Part shown: positions 43,472 to 51,832 of the stretch, piece by piece | Layout: every line of letters begins with the position of its first letter | Position numbering within the stretch: position 1 is the stretch's first letter | Assembly: GCA_018666235.1 (NCBI GenBank) | Contig: JABJAB010000095.1 | Coordinates: 1-64,000 of the forward strand | Direction of reading: 5' to 3' | Source: Ilumatobacter sp. | GTDB lineage: Bacteria > Actinomycetota > Acidimicrobiia > Acidimicrobiales > Ilumatobacteraceae | DNA length: 64,000 nucleotides | Translations under genes and position numbers: made by a program | The notes under the pieces: model-generated | Database searches by the model: none | What the model was told of the DNA's origin: nothing | Seen by the model: only the letters and a program-made list of their open reading frames with translations

Positions 43472-44164
43472 TCACGACCCCATCCGTCTCGCCCAGTCCT
43501 CCGCAGTCATCCCAAGCTGCACCATTCGCTCCTGTGCGAAGACAGGAACCTCAAACGTACCCCCGGCCGCATATCGGGCAACCACGTCAGAATCTTCTGC
43601 CCACACGTGACAGGTATTGAGGTTCATCTTCCACATGTCGGAACGCTTCATCGGCACACGTTCCGCCGCTCCCTCTGAACGCTGCGCATCAGATGCGCGC
43701 ATCGACCACATGCACTGGATCGCCACCGGAGCCATCGCCTGGAGCAACGCCGTGGTGTGCGTGCATGCACGAGGACCGCCAAACAGTTCACGGACTTGGT
43801 GCGTGAAGCCGCGAGCTATCGAAAGCCCCACCAACTTCTCGTAATGCGGTTCAATCCTCGTGCACTCGATGTTTGGGTGAACCTCCATGTGCACTCGCGC
43901 CGCCACGATCTCCATTGAGGGATACGCCACCTCGAGGTCGACCTGCATGTGGTGAATAGTCAACGGATCAGGATCAATGTCGAGGTACAAGCCAGGCGGC
44001 TTCTGGTCGCGCACACCGCCTCGGATCAGGACCCGATCGGCCGCCAGACGAAATGCTCGGACGCGATACTCCCGATCATGCAACACCTCGAGTGGCCGTC
44101 CTTGGGCGTCCACCGGGTCATCGTCCAGAATGTCGTCGTGGGCAAAAAGCTCAGTGCTGCTCAT
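43472..44164 (-). CDS. DUF2889 family protein
   Basis: Protein of 230 aa. The pattern YRVRAFRLAADRVLIRGGVRD, HHMQVDLEVAYPSMEIVAA and RACTHTTALLQAMAPVAIQ with a late conserved NTCHVW segment is that of DUF2889, a family of unknown function found near CoA-dependent aromatic or terpenoid degradation genes in other bacteria. TACCGT lies 8 nt before the ATG. No pathway genes are adjacent. Confidence 0.82.
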   Translation of the reverse strand: MSSTELFAHDDILDDDPVDAQGRPLEVLHDREYRVRAFRLAADRVLIRGGVRDQKPPGLYLDIDPDPLTIHHMQVDLEVAYPSMEIVAARVHMEVHPNIECTRIEPHYEKLVGLSIARGFTHQVRELFGGPRACTHTTALLQAMAPVAIQCMWSMRASDAQRSEGAAERVPMKRSDMWKMNLNTCHVWAEDSDVVARYAAGGTFEVPVFAQERMVQLGMTAEDWARRMGS

Positions 44165-44258
44165 TCACTCCGACGGTAACCGTCGATCTCCGAAGCGGCC
44201 CGGTCGGGTGCTCCCAAGAGATCGCGTCGCCGCCGTGCCGACCACGTATCGTCAGGAC

Positions 44259-45104
44259 GTGTCTTCTGACGCCACCACAATGACGCCAAGCGGCGACGCA
44301 ACGCCTCGATCAACGCCTGACCTCCGGATCGTGGCTCTCGTTGGAATCGCCGCAGGCGCGCTGGGTGGTCTCTTCGGCGTCGGTGGCGGGCTCATCATCG
44401 TTCCTGGACTCGTGCTGGTCGTCAAGCTCGAACGTCGCCTTGCCAACGGCACCTCACTCGCTGCAACACTGCCCATCGCGCTCGCGAGCCTGAGTACCTA
44501 TCTCTACAACGGCAACGTCGACTGGGCTGTAGCCGGGTTCCTGGCATGCGGCACGATCGTCGGCGCGATCATCGGCACCAAGCTGCTCACGATCCTTCCC
44601 AAGCGCACCATCACCATCGTCTTCATCGTCACCGTGCTCGCCACTGCGGCCCGATTGTTCACGACAGCCGACACCGCCGGCCGAGACAATGCCACCATCT
44701 ACACAGGGCTCCTGCTTGTTGTCATCGGGCTCGCAACCGGCACGTTGTCCGGTCTGCTGGGCATCGGTGGTGGCGTCGTCATGGTCCCGGCGATGGTCGT
44801 CGGCCTCGACATGGTCCCAGTCATTGCGAAAGGCACCTCGGTTGCCGTGATCGTCCCCACCTCAATCATGGGCACCATTCGAAATCGCAAGACGGCCTAC
44901 GTGGATCTGAAAGTCGCAACCGTCGCAGGGTTGAGCGGCGCCGTCACCGCCGTCATGGGCGGCATGATCGCCGACAGCATCAGCACGTCACTGTCGAACA
45001 TCATGTTTGCCTTCCTTCTACTGTTCGTCGCCGGGACGCAGTTCGTCACGCTGCGGTCAGACCGACGTGCCGATCTGGCCGCTGCAGCAGTAGACGTCGA
45101 CTGA
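44259..45104 (+). CDS. TauE/SafE-family sulfite/organosulfonate permease
   Basis: Membrane protein of 281 aa with 7-8 helices and the two family half-repeats, GALGGLFGVGGGLIIVPGLVL (near residue 34) and GTLSGLLGIGGGVVMVPAMVV (near 168). TauE/SafE proteins export or import sulfite, sulfonates or small acids; the substrate is open. TATCGT ends 6 nt before the GTG at 44259 (leaderless), which I prefer to the ATG at 44280, as that has no ribosome site. Confidence 0.9.
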   Translation: MSSDATTMTPSGDATPRSTPDLRIVALVGIAAGALGGLFGVGGGLIIVPGLVLVVKLERRLANGTSLAATLPIALASLSTYLYNGNVDWAVAGFLACGTIVGAIIGTKLLTILPKRTITIVFIVTVLATAARLFTTADTAGRDNATIYTGLLLVVIGLATGTLSGLLGIGGGVVMVPAMVVGLDMVPVIAKGTSVAVIVPTSIMGTIRNRKTAYVDLKVATVAGLSGAVTAVMGGMIADSISTSLSNIMFAFLLLFVAGTQFVTLRSDRRADLAAAAVDVD

Positions 45105-45168
45105 AGGAGCGGACCCGCTCAGCCGCAATGAGCTGGCGTCACGCTGCTGGCTGCGGCAAGATGTCGCC

Positions 45169-45759
45169 GTGCTCGCCCTAGTCGTCGTTGCCCACCCGTG
45201 CGGCGACAGCCTGACTCACGCGCTGGCAGAACGGGCGGAGGCCGGCTTGCGAACCGCCGGCTACGCGGTCGCACTTCTCGACCTCTACGCGCTCGGCTTT
45301 CGTGCTGCGATGAGCGAGGCGGAACGGACGTCATACCATGAGGACCAGCCGATCCTCGACCCGATGGTCGCCGAGCACGCCAACCTGATCAAGCAGGCCA
45401 CCGTTGTCGTGTTCGTGTACCCCACCTGGTGGAGCGGACTCCCAGCGATTCTGAAGGGCTGGCTCGAACGGGTCATCGTGCCGGGGGTGGGGTTTCACTT
45501 CGATGAGCGGACCGGCAAGGTCAAGCCCGGCCTTGGCCACGTTCGCCGCCTCGTCGGGATCTCAACCTATGGATCACCACGCTCGGCCGTCCGCCTCATC
45601 AACGACAACGGCCGCCGCACGATTTCCCGCGCGTTGAGATTGAGCTGCGGCGTACGTACTCGAACCCAGTGGCTCGGGCTCTACTCAGTCGACAACTCGA
45701 CCAAATCAGAACGCCAGGACTTCGCGGCGTCGGTCGAACGAACGATGGCGTCACTCTGA
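45169..45759 (+). CDS. NAD(P)H dehydrogenase (quinone)-like flavodoxin-fold protein
   Basis: FMN-binding flavodoxin-2 fold, 196 aa: VVVAHPCGDSLTHALAERAE at the N-terminus (phosphate-binding loop), the segment FRAAMSEAERTSYHEDQPIL near 45, and FVYPTWWSGLPAILKGWLER near 82, typical of MdaB/NQO1-like quinone or azo reductases. Its stop overlaps the start of a paralogue (TGATG), so the two are cotranslated. Confidence 0.87.
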   Translation: MLALVVVAHPCGDSLTHALAERAEAGLRTAGYAVALLDLYALGFRAAMSEAERTSYHEDQPILDPMVAEHANLIKQATVVVFVYPTWWSGLPAILKGWLERVIVPGVGFHFDERTGKVKPGLGHVRRLVGISTYGSPRSAVRLINDNGRRTISRALRLSCGVRTRTQWLGLYSVDNSTKSERQDFAASVERTMASL

Positions 45760-46391
45760 TGGCGATCCGTGTGCTGCCAAGACGTCGATCCCACCGACCG
45801 ACACGAGCCCTCGTCGTGTATTGCCATCCGTCGCCGACCTCCTACGTTGCAGCCCTACGCGACCGTGTACTGGTCGGGCTCGACGATGCGGGTGCCGAAA
45901 CTCGACTGATCGACCTGTACGCCGATGGCTTCACTCCGGAGTTCAGTGCGTCCGAACGGGCCGCGCATCTCGATGATGGCACTGACCCCGCAATCAGTCA
46001 GCACGCTGAATCTCTGCAGTGGTGCAACACGTTGATTCTCGTCTACCCCACGTGGTGGGCGGGCCAACCAGCGATGCTCAAGGGCTGGTTCGACCGAGTC
46101 TTCGTGAGCGGCGTCGCGTGGGAACTCCCTGCTGGCGCCAACCGCCTGCGGCCCCATCTCGACAACCTCCGGCGCATCGTCGCTGTCACGACCCACGGGT
46201 CCCCGAAATACATCAACGCGCTCGAAGGCGAGGGAGGCAAGCGCACGCTCACCCGCGCGCTCCGCCCGATGGGTCACCGCTTCTGCCGAACGTCGTGGCT
46301 GGCGATCTACAACATCGACCGGAGCACCGACGACGCTCGCGTGCGTTTCCTCGATCGCACTGAAAAGGCGATCACCGCGCTCACGCGCTAA
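45759..46391 (+). CDS. NAD(P)H dehydrogenase (quinone)-like flavodoxin-fold protein, paralogue
   Basis: Second member of the tandem pair, 210 aa: LVVYCHPSPTSYVAALRDRV near residue 18, FTPEFSASERAAHLDDGTD near 58, LILVYPTWWAGQPAMLKGW near 91, and a C-terminal IYNIDRSTDDAR matching LYSVDNSTKSER in the first. The spacing and shared motifs indicate local duplication with divergence, possibly forming a heterodimer. This is an inference from sequence only. Confidence 0.87.
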   Translation: MAIRVLPRRRSHRPTRALVVYCHPSPTSYVAALRDRVLVGLDDAGAETRLIDLYADGFTPEFSASERAAHLDDGTDPAISQHAESLQWCNTLILVYPTWWAGQPAMLKGWFDRVFVSGVAWELPAGANRLRPHLDNLRRIVAVTTHGSPKYINALEGEGGKRTLTRALRPMGHRFCRTSWLAIYNIDRSTDDARVRFLDRTEKAITALTR

Positions 46392-46399
46392 CCGGTGAT

Positions 46400-47302
46400 T
46401 CAGCTCCGAGCGATCGCCACGGCGACTTCGGCGGCGACGACGGCATTGTTCTCCGCGAGCGAAAGATTCGCCGGCACGCTGCGGCCCTCTGTCGCTGCAC
46501 CGATTCGACCGAGTACGTACGGCGTGACCGCTGCCCCCGTGATGCCTGATGCATCGCATTCAGCGAGCGCTGCCTCCAGCACGCCATCGAGCTCCGCAGC
46601 GTCAAGTTCGTCGGCCTCCGGTATCGGCACGGTCAGTAGCAGGCCAGAATCCACCCGTGTGAGCGACTTTGAAACGCGAGCGACTTCTTCGGCTGTCTCG
46701 ACCCGATGTGGGACCGGAAGGCCAGAGGATCGCGTGTAGAACGCAGGGAACCAGTCGTGCTGCCACCCCAGGACCGGAACGCCTGCCGTCTCGAGGTACT
46801 CGAGTGTGCGCGGGAGATCGAGAAACGCTTTCGCTCCGGCCGACACTGCAACGATGCTGTGTCGAGCCAACGAATCAAGGTCGGCGGACACATCGCCGGT
46901 CAACTCCGCGCCGCGGTGCACGCCGCCGAGCCCTCCGGTGGCAAAGACCCGCACCCCGCCAGCGGCGGCAATCGCGACCGACGCCGACACCGTCGTCGCG
47001 CCGAATTCCCAGGCTTGTGCGACCGCAACTGGAACATCGCGCTCGGCTGCTTTGCGCGCCGAGCCGAGAATCCGATCGTGTTCATCAGCCTCCAGGCCGA
47101 GCCGCACTTCGCCATCGAGCACCGCTGTCACGGCGGGAACCGCTCCCCCACGCCGGATCGCGTCGAGACAGCGATCGAGCGCCTCAGAGTTCGCCGGCGA
47201 CGGCAGGCCCAGGTTCGAGAAGATCGTCGATTCAAGCGCAACAACCGCATCGCCGCTGGCGAGTGCTGCAGCGACTTCGTGGGACAATTTCGGTGTAATC
47301 AC
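46400..47302 (-). CDS. psuG: Pseudouridine-5'-phosphate glycosidase
   Basis: Cleaves or forms the C-C bond of pseudouridine 5'-phosphate, giving uracil and ribose 5-phosphate. The 300-aa protein has the family hallmarks VVALESTIFSNLGLPSP near residue 20 (conserved Glu), ATTVSASVAIAAAGGVRVFATGGLGGVHRG (near 102, in two parts), SAGAKAFLDLPRTLEYLET near 155 and GAAVTPYVLGRI near 260. The GTG start has TAGCCT 6 nt upstream. The usual kinase partner psuK is not adjacent. Confidence 0.93.
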   Translation of the reverse strand: MITPKLSHEVAAALASGDAVVALESTIFSNLGLPSPANSEALDRCLDAIRRGGAVPAVTAVLDGEVRLGLEADEHDRILGSARKAAERDVPVAVAQAWEFGATTVSASVAIAAAGGVRVFATGGLGGVHRGAELTGDVSADLDSLARHSIVAVSAGAKAFLDLPRTLEYLETAGVPVLGWQHDWFPAFYTRSSGLPVPHRVETAEEVARVSKSLTRVDSGLLLTVPIPEADELDAAELDGVLEAALAECDASGITGAAVTPYVLGRIGAATEGRSVPANLSLAENNAVVAAEVAVAIARS

Positions 47303-47331
47303 ATCGGCAGGCTACGCGGCCTGCGCGCTCA

Positions 47332-48102
47332 TCAACCGATGGTTCCGACGTAGATGCCCTCTGGGTTGCCATCCGAGATGACGCCCGGCGCGTCCTCGAT
47401 CGTGATCGCCAGCGCAACGACGGGTGTCTCGGTCGTGAACGTTTCAAGTTCGGGGTTTGGTCCGAAGATGCCCAGCGAGATCACGTCGGGCTCATCGGCC
47501 CCAGTATCGACGACGCCCCACAGTTGATATGTCTGGTCCGCTCCGAGTGCGGGCAACTCGCCTGCCCGGACGTAGCCGTGGCCGTCCTGGTCGATCACCG
47601 CAACAGCTTCGAACGACGAACCCTCGGCCACGAGGGTGGCCTTGGCAGAGTCACGATCTGCGTCGGCTGCTTCATACGCCGCAACCAGCGGATCGGTCGG
47701 AGCGGTTGCTCGATCGGCTATCCCGATCGCAACCACGGCAACAATTGCAGCCGCTGCCGCTGACGCAATCCAAGGAGCGACCGTGGCAAAGCGACGTCGG
47801 CTCGGCGCATTCTCGATTGACATCACTCTGGCGAGTTCGGGCCCTGGCGCTGGTGCCGGGGCATCAAGCTCTTGCTCAATGCGGCTCCACAATCCTTCGG
47901 GCGCATCCATCCCAGTGAATGCGAGCATCGTGGCGACCTCGCGATGTTCTCTGACCTCGGCGGCGGCCCTCGGGTTGATGGCGAGGTAGTCCTCGACGCG
48001 GTCCGCTTCCTCGGGCGAGACCGCATCGAGCGCATACGCACCCAGCAGCTCATCAAGGTCGTGGCTATCGGGCAGATCACTCATATTTGTACCCATCGTC
48101 AT
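47332..48102 (-). CDS. Anti-sigma factor, RskA-like
   Basis: Membrane-spanning partner of the ECF sigma factor encoded just upstream. Residues ~10-90 form the cytoplasmic anti-sigma domain (DLDELLGAYALDAVSPEEAD, YLAINPRAAAEVREHREV), one helix follows (WIASAAAAAIVAVVAIGIA), and the outer ~110 residues form the RskA-type domain (GHGYVRAGELPALGADQTYQLWG). The zinc H-x3-C-x2-C of ZAS factors is missing, as in RskA/RslA-like forms. The ATG overlaps the sigma stop as ATGA, giving balanced synthesis. Confidence 0.9.
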   Translation of the reverse strand: MTMGTNMSDLPDSHDLDELLGAYALDAVSPEEADRVEDYLAINPRAAAEVREHREVATMLAFTGMDAPEGLWSRIEQELDAPAPAPGPELARVMSIENAPSRRRFATVAPWIASAAAAAIVAVVAIGIADRATAPTDPLVAAYEAADADRDSAKATLVAEGSSFEAVAVIDQDGHGYVRAGELPALGADQTYQLWGVVDTGADEPDVISLGIFGPNPELETFTTETPVVALAITIEDAPGVISDGNPEGIYVGTIG

Positions 48103-48758
48103 TCCGATCCAACCGTGACGCCGGCTTGCACCAGTTCGGCTCGGAGTCGCTTCAGTCCAACTCGAATTCGGCTCTTGACCGTGCCTTCTGCCTCGCCCAG
48201 TTCGTCGGCGGCCTCTTTGTACGTTCGCCCACCGAAGTAGGCGAGCTCGATCGCGTCTCTTTCGCCTTCGGTGAGCACGTCCATCGCTTCGCGGACATGA
48301 CCGGCGAGTGCCATGTCCCACACTTCCCGTCCAATGTCGTACCCGCCCTCAGCCTGCTCGCGCGACTCGCGTTCCTCGCGCTTGCGGCGGGCGACATCGG
48401 AGCGGATGATGTCAACCGCTCGGCCGTGCGTCTGCGCCAAGAGGTAGCTGCGCAGCGTGCCGCGCTCGGCATCGAAACGATCCGGCGTGTTCCACAATCG
48501 CAGGAACACCTCCTGCACAACCTCTTCGGCGCGAGCGTGATCGCTCAGCAGTCGTTTCGCCAACCCGTAGACCGCGCCGGCATTGCGGCGGTATGCCTCG
48601 GCCAGTGCGGCTTGCTGGTATCGGCCGATGGACACAACAAGCGCTGCGTCTGAAGCCTCGGTGTATTCCGAGTTCACAACGGGTCTACGGAGCCCGGACG
48701 AATCCGGATGACCAGTATTCGAAAAATCTTCCGGCGGGGGCACGGGTGGCGTGGTCAC
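48099..48758 (-). CDS. ECF RNA polymerase sigma factor, SigK/SigL-like
   Basis: Extracytoplasmic-function sigma factor of 219 aa: region 2 (AEEVVQEVFLRLWNTPDRFDAERG, LRSYLLAQTHGRAVDIIRSD) and region 4 (LTEGERDAIELAYFGGRTYKEAADELGEAEGTVKSRIR, in parts). The overlapping RskA-like gene is its antagonist, so activity is presumably released by regulated proteolysis of the anti-sigma factor. The GTG start overlaps the stop of the methyltransferase gene upstream, forming a three-gene transcript. Confidence 0.92.
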   Translation of the reverse strand: MTTPPVPPPEDFSNTGHPDSSGLRRPVVNSEYTEASDAALVVSIGRYQQAALAEAYRRNAGAVYGLAKRLLSDHARAEEVVQEVFLRLWNTPDRFDAERGTLRSYLLAQTHGRAVDIIRSDVARRKREERESREQAEGGYDIGREVWDMALAGHVREAMDVLTEGERDAIELAYFGGRTYKEAADELGEAEGTVKSRIRVGLKRLRAELVQAGVTVGSE

Positions 48759-49960
48759 AAGTGCGTGAACCTTGTGACCGTCTCGACATGATGGGTCTGC
48801 GGGAACAGGTCGAGGACTTCGACGCGCTCGGGCTGGTAGCCCGCTGCAGCGAGCAGGGTCGTGTCCCGAGCCAACGACACAGGGTCACAGCTGACGAGGA
48901 TGATCGGTGCGGGCGATGCAGTGACGAGCGCGTTCACTCCAGGCTTGCCGAGCCCTGGCCGCGCAGGGTCCGCAACGATGAGGTCGATCTTGGCGCCCTC
49001 GGGTGCAACCCAGTTTCCGACCTCGCCTCGCACCACGTTGACGTCGCGGCCGGCGAGATTGTGCTCGGCGTCGAAACAGGACGACTTGGACGACTCGATC
49101 AAGGTCACTTTGGCCACGTCGGCCATCGCCGTTGCGGCGAACAATCCCACGCCGCCGTACGCGTCGACGGCGTGGCTTGCGGTTGCGAGTTCCGGCGCAG
49201 CCCGACGAACGGCGTCGATCAGCAGTTCGGCGGCCTCGACGCCTGACTGGAAAAAGGAACCCGCCGAGACGCGCAACTCGCGGCCGTCGACATCCTCGGT
49301 GAGAAATGCACGGTCACCGATGTGGACCTCTTCAGGGATACCGCTGACCAATCCCGTTCCCGACTTCCCCTTCGGCTTGGTCCACCGCGCGGTGACGACA
49401 CCGGTCGAAATCGACGTTCTGAGCGTCACTTCGACCCCGGGCGCAATGGTCAGCTGAGGTAGCAGATCCGAAAGCACCAGGTCCGCGACATCGCAGCTGT
49501 TGACGGGCAGAACCGTGTTGGTGCCCTCCTCGCGGAACCCGAGGCCGCCGTCGGGTCCACCGACGACTCGAATCGTCGTGCGGTACCGGAACGGGTGCAC
49601 TGCGTCACCCATGTCGACGAGACCATCCACGAGTTCCGGGTCGAGACGGCCGATGCGACGGAGGGATTCGCGGACGATCTCGGTCTTCGCTTCGAGTTGA
49701 GCGAGGGGGTCGACGTGCATCCAGCCACATCCTCCGCACCCGGCTCGGCGGTGGTAGCACTGCGGTTCGATGCGGTCAGGAGACGCTTCAAGTACTTCAC
49801 CGACGACACCGCGGGCGAAGTCTTTCTTCTCCGACTCAATCTCGACCTGAACCTCTTCGCCGGGGAGGGCACCGCGCACAAACACGACGCGCCCATCGAC
49901 GTCACGCGCCATGGCGTCACCGCCTGCGACGAGGCGATCTGGACGAACGGTCAATGTCAT
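48755..49960 (-). CDS. TrmA/RlmC/RlmD-type RNA (uracil-5-)-methyltransferase
   Basis: SAM-dependent RNA m5U methyltransferase of 401 aa with an N-terminal TRAM-like barrel (MTLTVRPDRLVAGGDAMARD), a [4Fe-4S] cysteine set (CYHRRAGCGGCGWMH near residue 65), and a Rossmann domain (VDAYGGVGLFAATAMA near 267). The motif usually holding the nucleophile cysteine reads ILVSCDPVSLARDTTLL near 357. A C-terminal RVEVLDLFPQTHHVETVT box ends it. The fourth cluster cysteine appears further along. Which RNA is modified is undecided. TACGCT lies 6 nt before the ATG at 49960. Confidence 0.9.
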   Translation of the reverse strand: MTLTVRPDRLVAGGDAMARDVDGRVVFVRGALPGEEVQVEIESEKKDFARGVVGEVLEASPDRIEPQCYHRRAGCGGCGWMHVDPLAQLEAKTEIVRESLRRIGRLDPELVDGLVDMGDAVHPFRYRTTIRVVGGPDGGLGFREEGTNTVLPVNSCDVADLVLSDLLPQLTIAPGVEVTLRTSISTGVVTARWTKPKGKSGTGLVSGIPEEVHIGDRAFLTEDVDGRELRVSAGSFFQSGVEAAELLIDAVRRAAPELATASHAVDAYGGVGLFAATAMADVAKVTLIESSKSSCFDAEHNLAGRDVNVVRGEVGNWVAPEGAKIDLIVADPARPGLGKPGVNALVTASPAPIILVSCDPVSLARDTTLLAAAGYQPERVEVLDLFPQTHHVETVTRFTHL

Positions 49961-50013
49961 GAGTTCAGCGTAGGACGATGTCCCTCGGAACCAGACCATG
50001 AAAGAATGTCGTG

Positions 50014-50247
50014 ATGGCAGCATCGCGGAACGATCGCGTCGTTGAAACCAACGACACCGACTGGTATTGGGACCTCGACAAACAGATTGCCGTACGCGCC
50101 GACAATCGCGGTCCGGCTGACCACACGCTCGGGCCGTACCCCAGCAAGGCGGAAGCGGAGAGCTGGAAGACCAAGGTCGACCGACGCAACGATGTCTGGG
50201 ATTCCGACGACGAAGAGTGGAACGACGTCAACTCCAACTACGACTGA
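50014..50247 (+). CDS. Small acidic hypothetical protein
   Basis: Protein of 77 aa, soluble and acidic, with a central DTDWYWDLDKQIAVRADNRG and LGPYPSKAEAESWKTKVDRR pattern that looks like a short conserved actinobacterial fold, possibly SPOR-like. The role is unknown. AAGAAT ends 6 nt before the ATG; the methyltransferase gene diverges 53 bp away. A perfect 9-bp terminator stem follows. Confidence 0.7.
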   Translation: MAASRNDRVVETNDTDWYWDLDKQIAVRADNRGPADHTLGPYPSKAEAESWKTKVDRRNDVWDSDDEEWNDVNSNYD

Positions 50248-50257
50248 CCAGTCGGTT

Positions 50258-50281
50258 TGTCTCCGGCATTACCCGGAGACA
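50258..50281 (+). terminator. Perfect 9-bp hairpin, likely terminator
   Basis: TGTCTCCGG and CCGGAGACA pair around the loop CATTAC, 10 nt after the stop of the 77-aa gene. No T-run follows, so the efficiency is unclear. Confidence 0.6.
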
Positions 50282-50340
50282 CACCAAGGTTGACGGCTGG
50301 GATTCCGGGCGACGGCTGAAGCCCCGCTAGTTTCGGCGCC

Positions 50341-51024
50341 GTGGCCCGCCCGATTCAAATCGTCCCATCCGTCCTGCCCGCCGACTTCTCCAAGCTCGGC
50401 GAAGAAGTTGCTGCACTTGAGGCAGCCGGCGTCGACCTCATCCAGTGGGACGTTATGGACGGCCAGTTCGTCCCGAACCTCACCTTTGGTCCCGACGTCA
50501 TCAAGTCAGCCCGCCAGCACTGCACCGTGCCGTTTGAGGCGCACATGATGGTGTACACACCCGATGTCATGGCCAAGGACTACATCGACGCTGGCTGCTC
50601 ACGGCTGATCGTCCACGCTGAAGCCTGCACGCACCTGCATCGCACCCTCGGCAACATCAACGAGCTCGGTGGAAACGCAGCGGTGGCGCTGAACCCCGCC
50701 ACGCCGGCATCGGCCATCGAGCATGTGCTCGATCTCGTCGACCTCGTCCTCGTCATGACCGTCAACCCAGGATTCGGTGGCCAGGCGTACATCTCGACGA
50801 TGGAGCCAAAGATCGCCGAGGTCCGCAAGATGCTCGATGAATCTGGGCGCGGCGACGAAATCGAGCTCGAAGTCGATGGCGGCATCGGCCCCAACACCAT
50901 TGCCGGAGCGGCTGCTGCAGGGGCCAACGTCCTCATCGCCGGCAGTGCGCTCTACCGCGATCCTGAGGGTCTCGAACACGCCGTGAGCGACCTCCGCGCC
51001 CGCGCCCACGCCGCCATCGCCTGA
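50341..51024 (+). CDS. rpe: Ribulose-phosphate 3-epimerase
   Basis: Interconverts ribulose 5-phosphate and xylulose 5-phosphate in the pentose phosphate pathway. The 227-aa TIM barrel has IVPSVLPADFSKLGEEVAAL at the start, the catalytic DVMDGQFVPNLTFGPDVIKS near residue 37 (Asp and metal His-equivalent region), MTVNPGFGGQAYI near 141, and EVDGGIGPNTI near 178. TAGTTT lies 7 nt before the GTG start. No other gene follows on this strand before 51833. Confidence 0.95.
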   Translation: MARPIQIVPSVLPADFSKLGEEVAALEAAGVDLIQWDVMDGQFVPNLTFGPDVIKSARQHCTVPFEAHMMVYTPDVMAKDYIDAGCSRLIVHAEACTHLHRTLGNINELGGNAAVALNPATPASAIEHVLDLVDLVLVMTVNPGFGGQAYISTMEPKIAEVRKMLDESGRGDEIELEVDGGIGPNTIAGAAAAGANVLIAGSALYRDPEGLEHAVSDLRARAHAAIA

Positions 51025-51195
51025 CCATCGACAACGACAACCGCCACACCCACCTTCCGAAAAATGTTTGCTGACAAGCGCTGAGCGACGCTTTTCCTGC
51101 ACATTTCGGTTGTCGCGCCCGACTCTGTCGAAGTATGTGGGATCAGCGTCGCAGGGCGCGCATGAGCCGACATTCTTCGGGAAGATGAGACCGGG

Positions 51196-51798
51196 TCAGG
51201 GCTCTCGGGTGAGGCGGAACATGCCCCACATGTGGGGGCCGACCTCTCCCAGCGTGGCGTCGGGATCAACGTCCCACTCGCTGCGCACCTCAAATCCGTG
51301 GTGACGGTAGTACGCAACGAGCTCCGGCCGCTCGGTCTCGAGATAGCACGGGATGCCCTCGGAATCGGCCCGCTCGAACACGACTTCCATCAGGTGTGCA
51401 CCCAGCCCCTGTCGCTGCCAGTCCGGATGCGTGGCGAGCAGCTGGAGATACCAGTGCGGTTCGACGGGCTTGTGCGCCGCCATCGCAGGACCAATCAACT
51501 CAAAGCGGGCGAGCATCTCGGGCGTCGGTGGTGGTCCGACGTTGATCTGTTCCGGCGCAGGCGCGCCCAGTTCGACGGGCGGGAACCAGATCGCGAGCGC
51601 TGCAGCGTCGTCGGTGCACCACGGTTGCTGGTGTGCAAGCCAGTTCGTCATGGCTCCCGTGAAGACGGCTCCCTTCGGCTGGAAGTACACCTCATCGTCC
51701 GGGTAGAGCCACCGCATCACCGGATCGTCGTGAAAGGCCCGCATCGCGGTGGTGCACAGATTGACAAAGTCGGCATCAGTCGCCCGTCGGATGTTCAT
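51196..51798 (-). CDS. GNAT-family N-acetyltransferase
   Basis: Protein of 200 aa with the GCN5 fold. The acetyl-CoA binding motif A is WYLQLLATHPDWQRQGLGAH followed by LMEVV (near residue 118; Q/R-x-x-G-x-G/A), with the C-terminal CYLETERPELVAYYRHHGFE motif near residue 155. The substrate cannot be assigned. TACGTT lies 6 nt before the ATG, and a divergent leaderless promoter for the kinase gene is only 34 bp away. Confidence 0.9.
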   Translation of the reverse strand: MNIRRATDADFVNLCTTAMRAFHDDPVMRWLYPDDEVYFQPKGAVFTGAMTNWLAHQQPWCTDDAAALAIWFPPVELGAPAPEQINVGPPPTPEMLARFELIGPAMAAHKPVEPHWYLQLLATHPDWQRQGLGAHLMEVVFERADSEGIPCYLETERPELVAYYRHHGFEVRSEWDVDPDATLGEVGPHMWGMFRLTREP

Positions 51799-51832
51799 GT
51801 CGTCAACGTAGAGGACGTGCTACAACCGACAC
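51799..51832. promoter_or_regulatory. Divergent pair of leaderless promoters in 34 bp
   Basis: On the minus strand TACGTT (51805-51810) is 6 nt before the acetyltransferase ATG. On the plus strand TACAAC (51821-51826) is 6 nt before the kinase GTG. The -35 region of each must lie inside the other gene's transcribed sequence. Confidence 0.55.

Noticed and set aside
51070..51100. Terminator after rpe (AAGCG/CGCTT followed by TTTT)
   Set aside because: Only 5 bp with an 8-nt loop; too weak to call, though possible.
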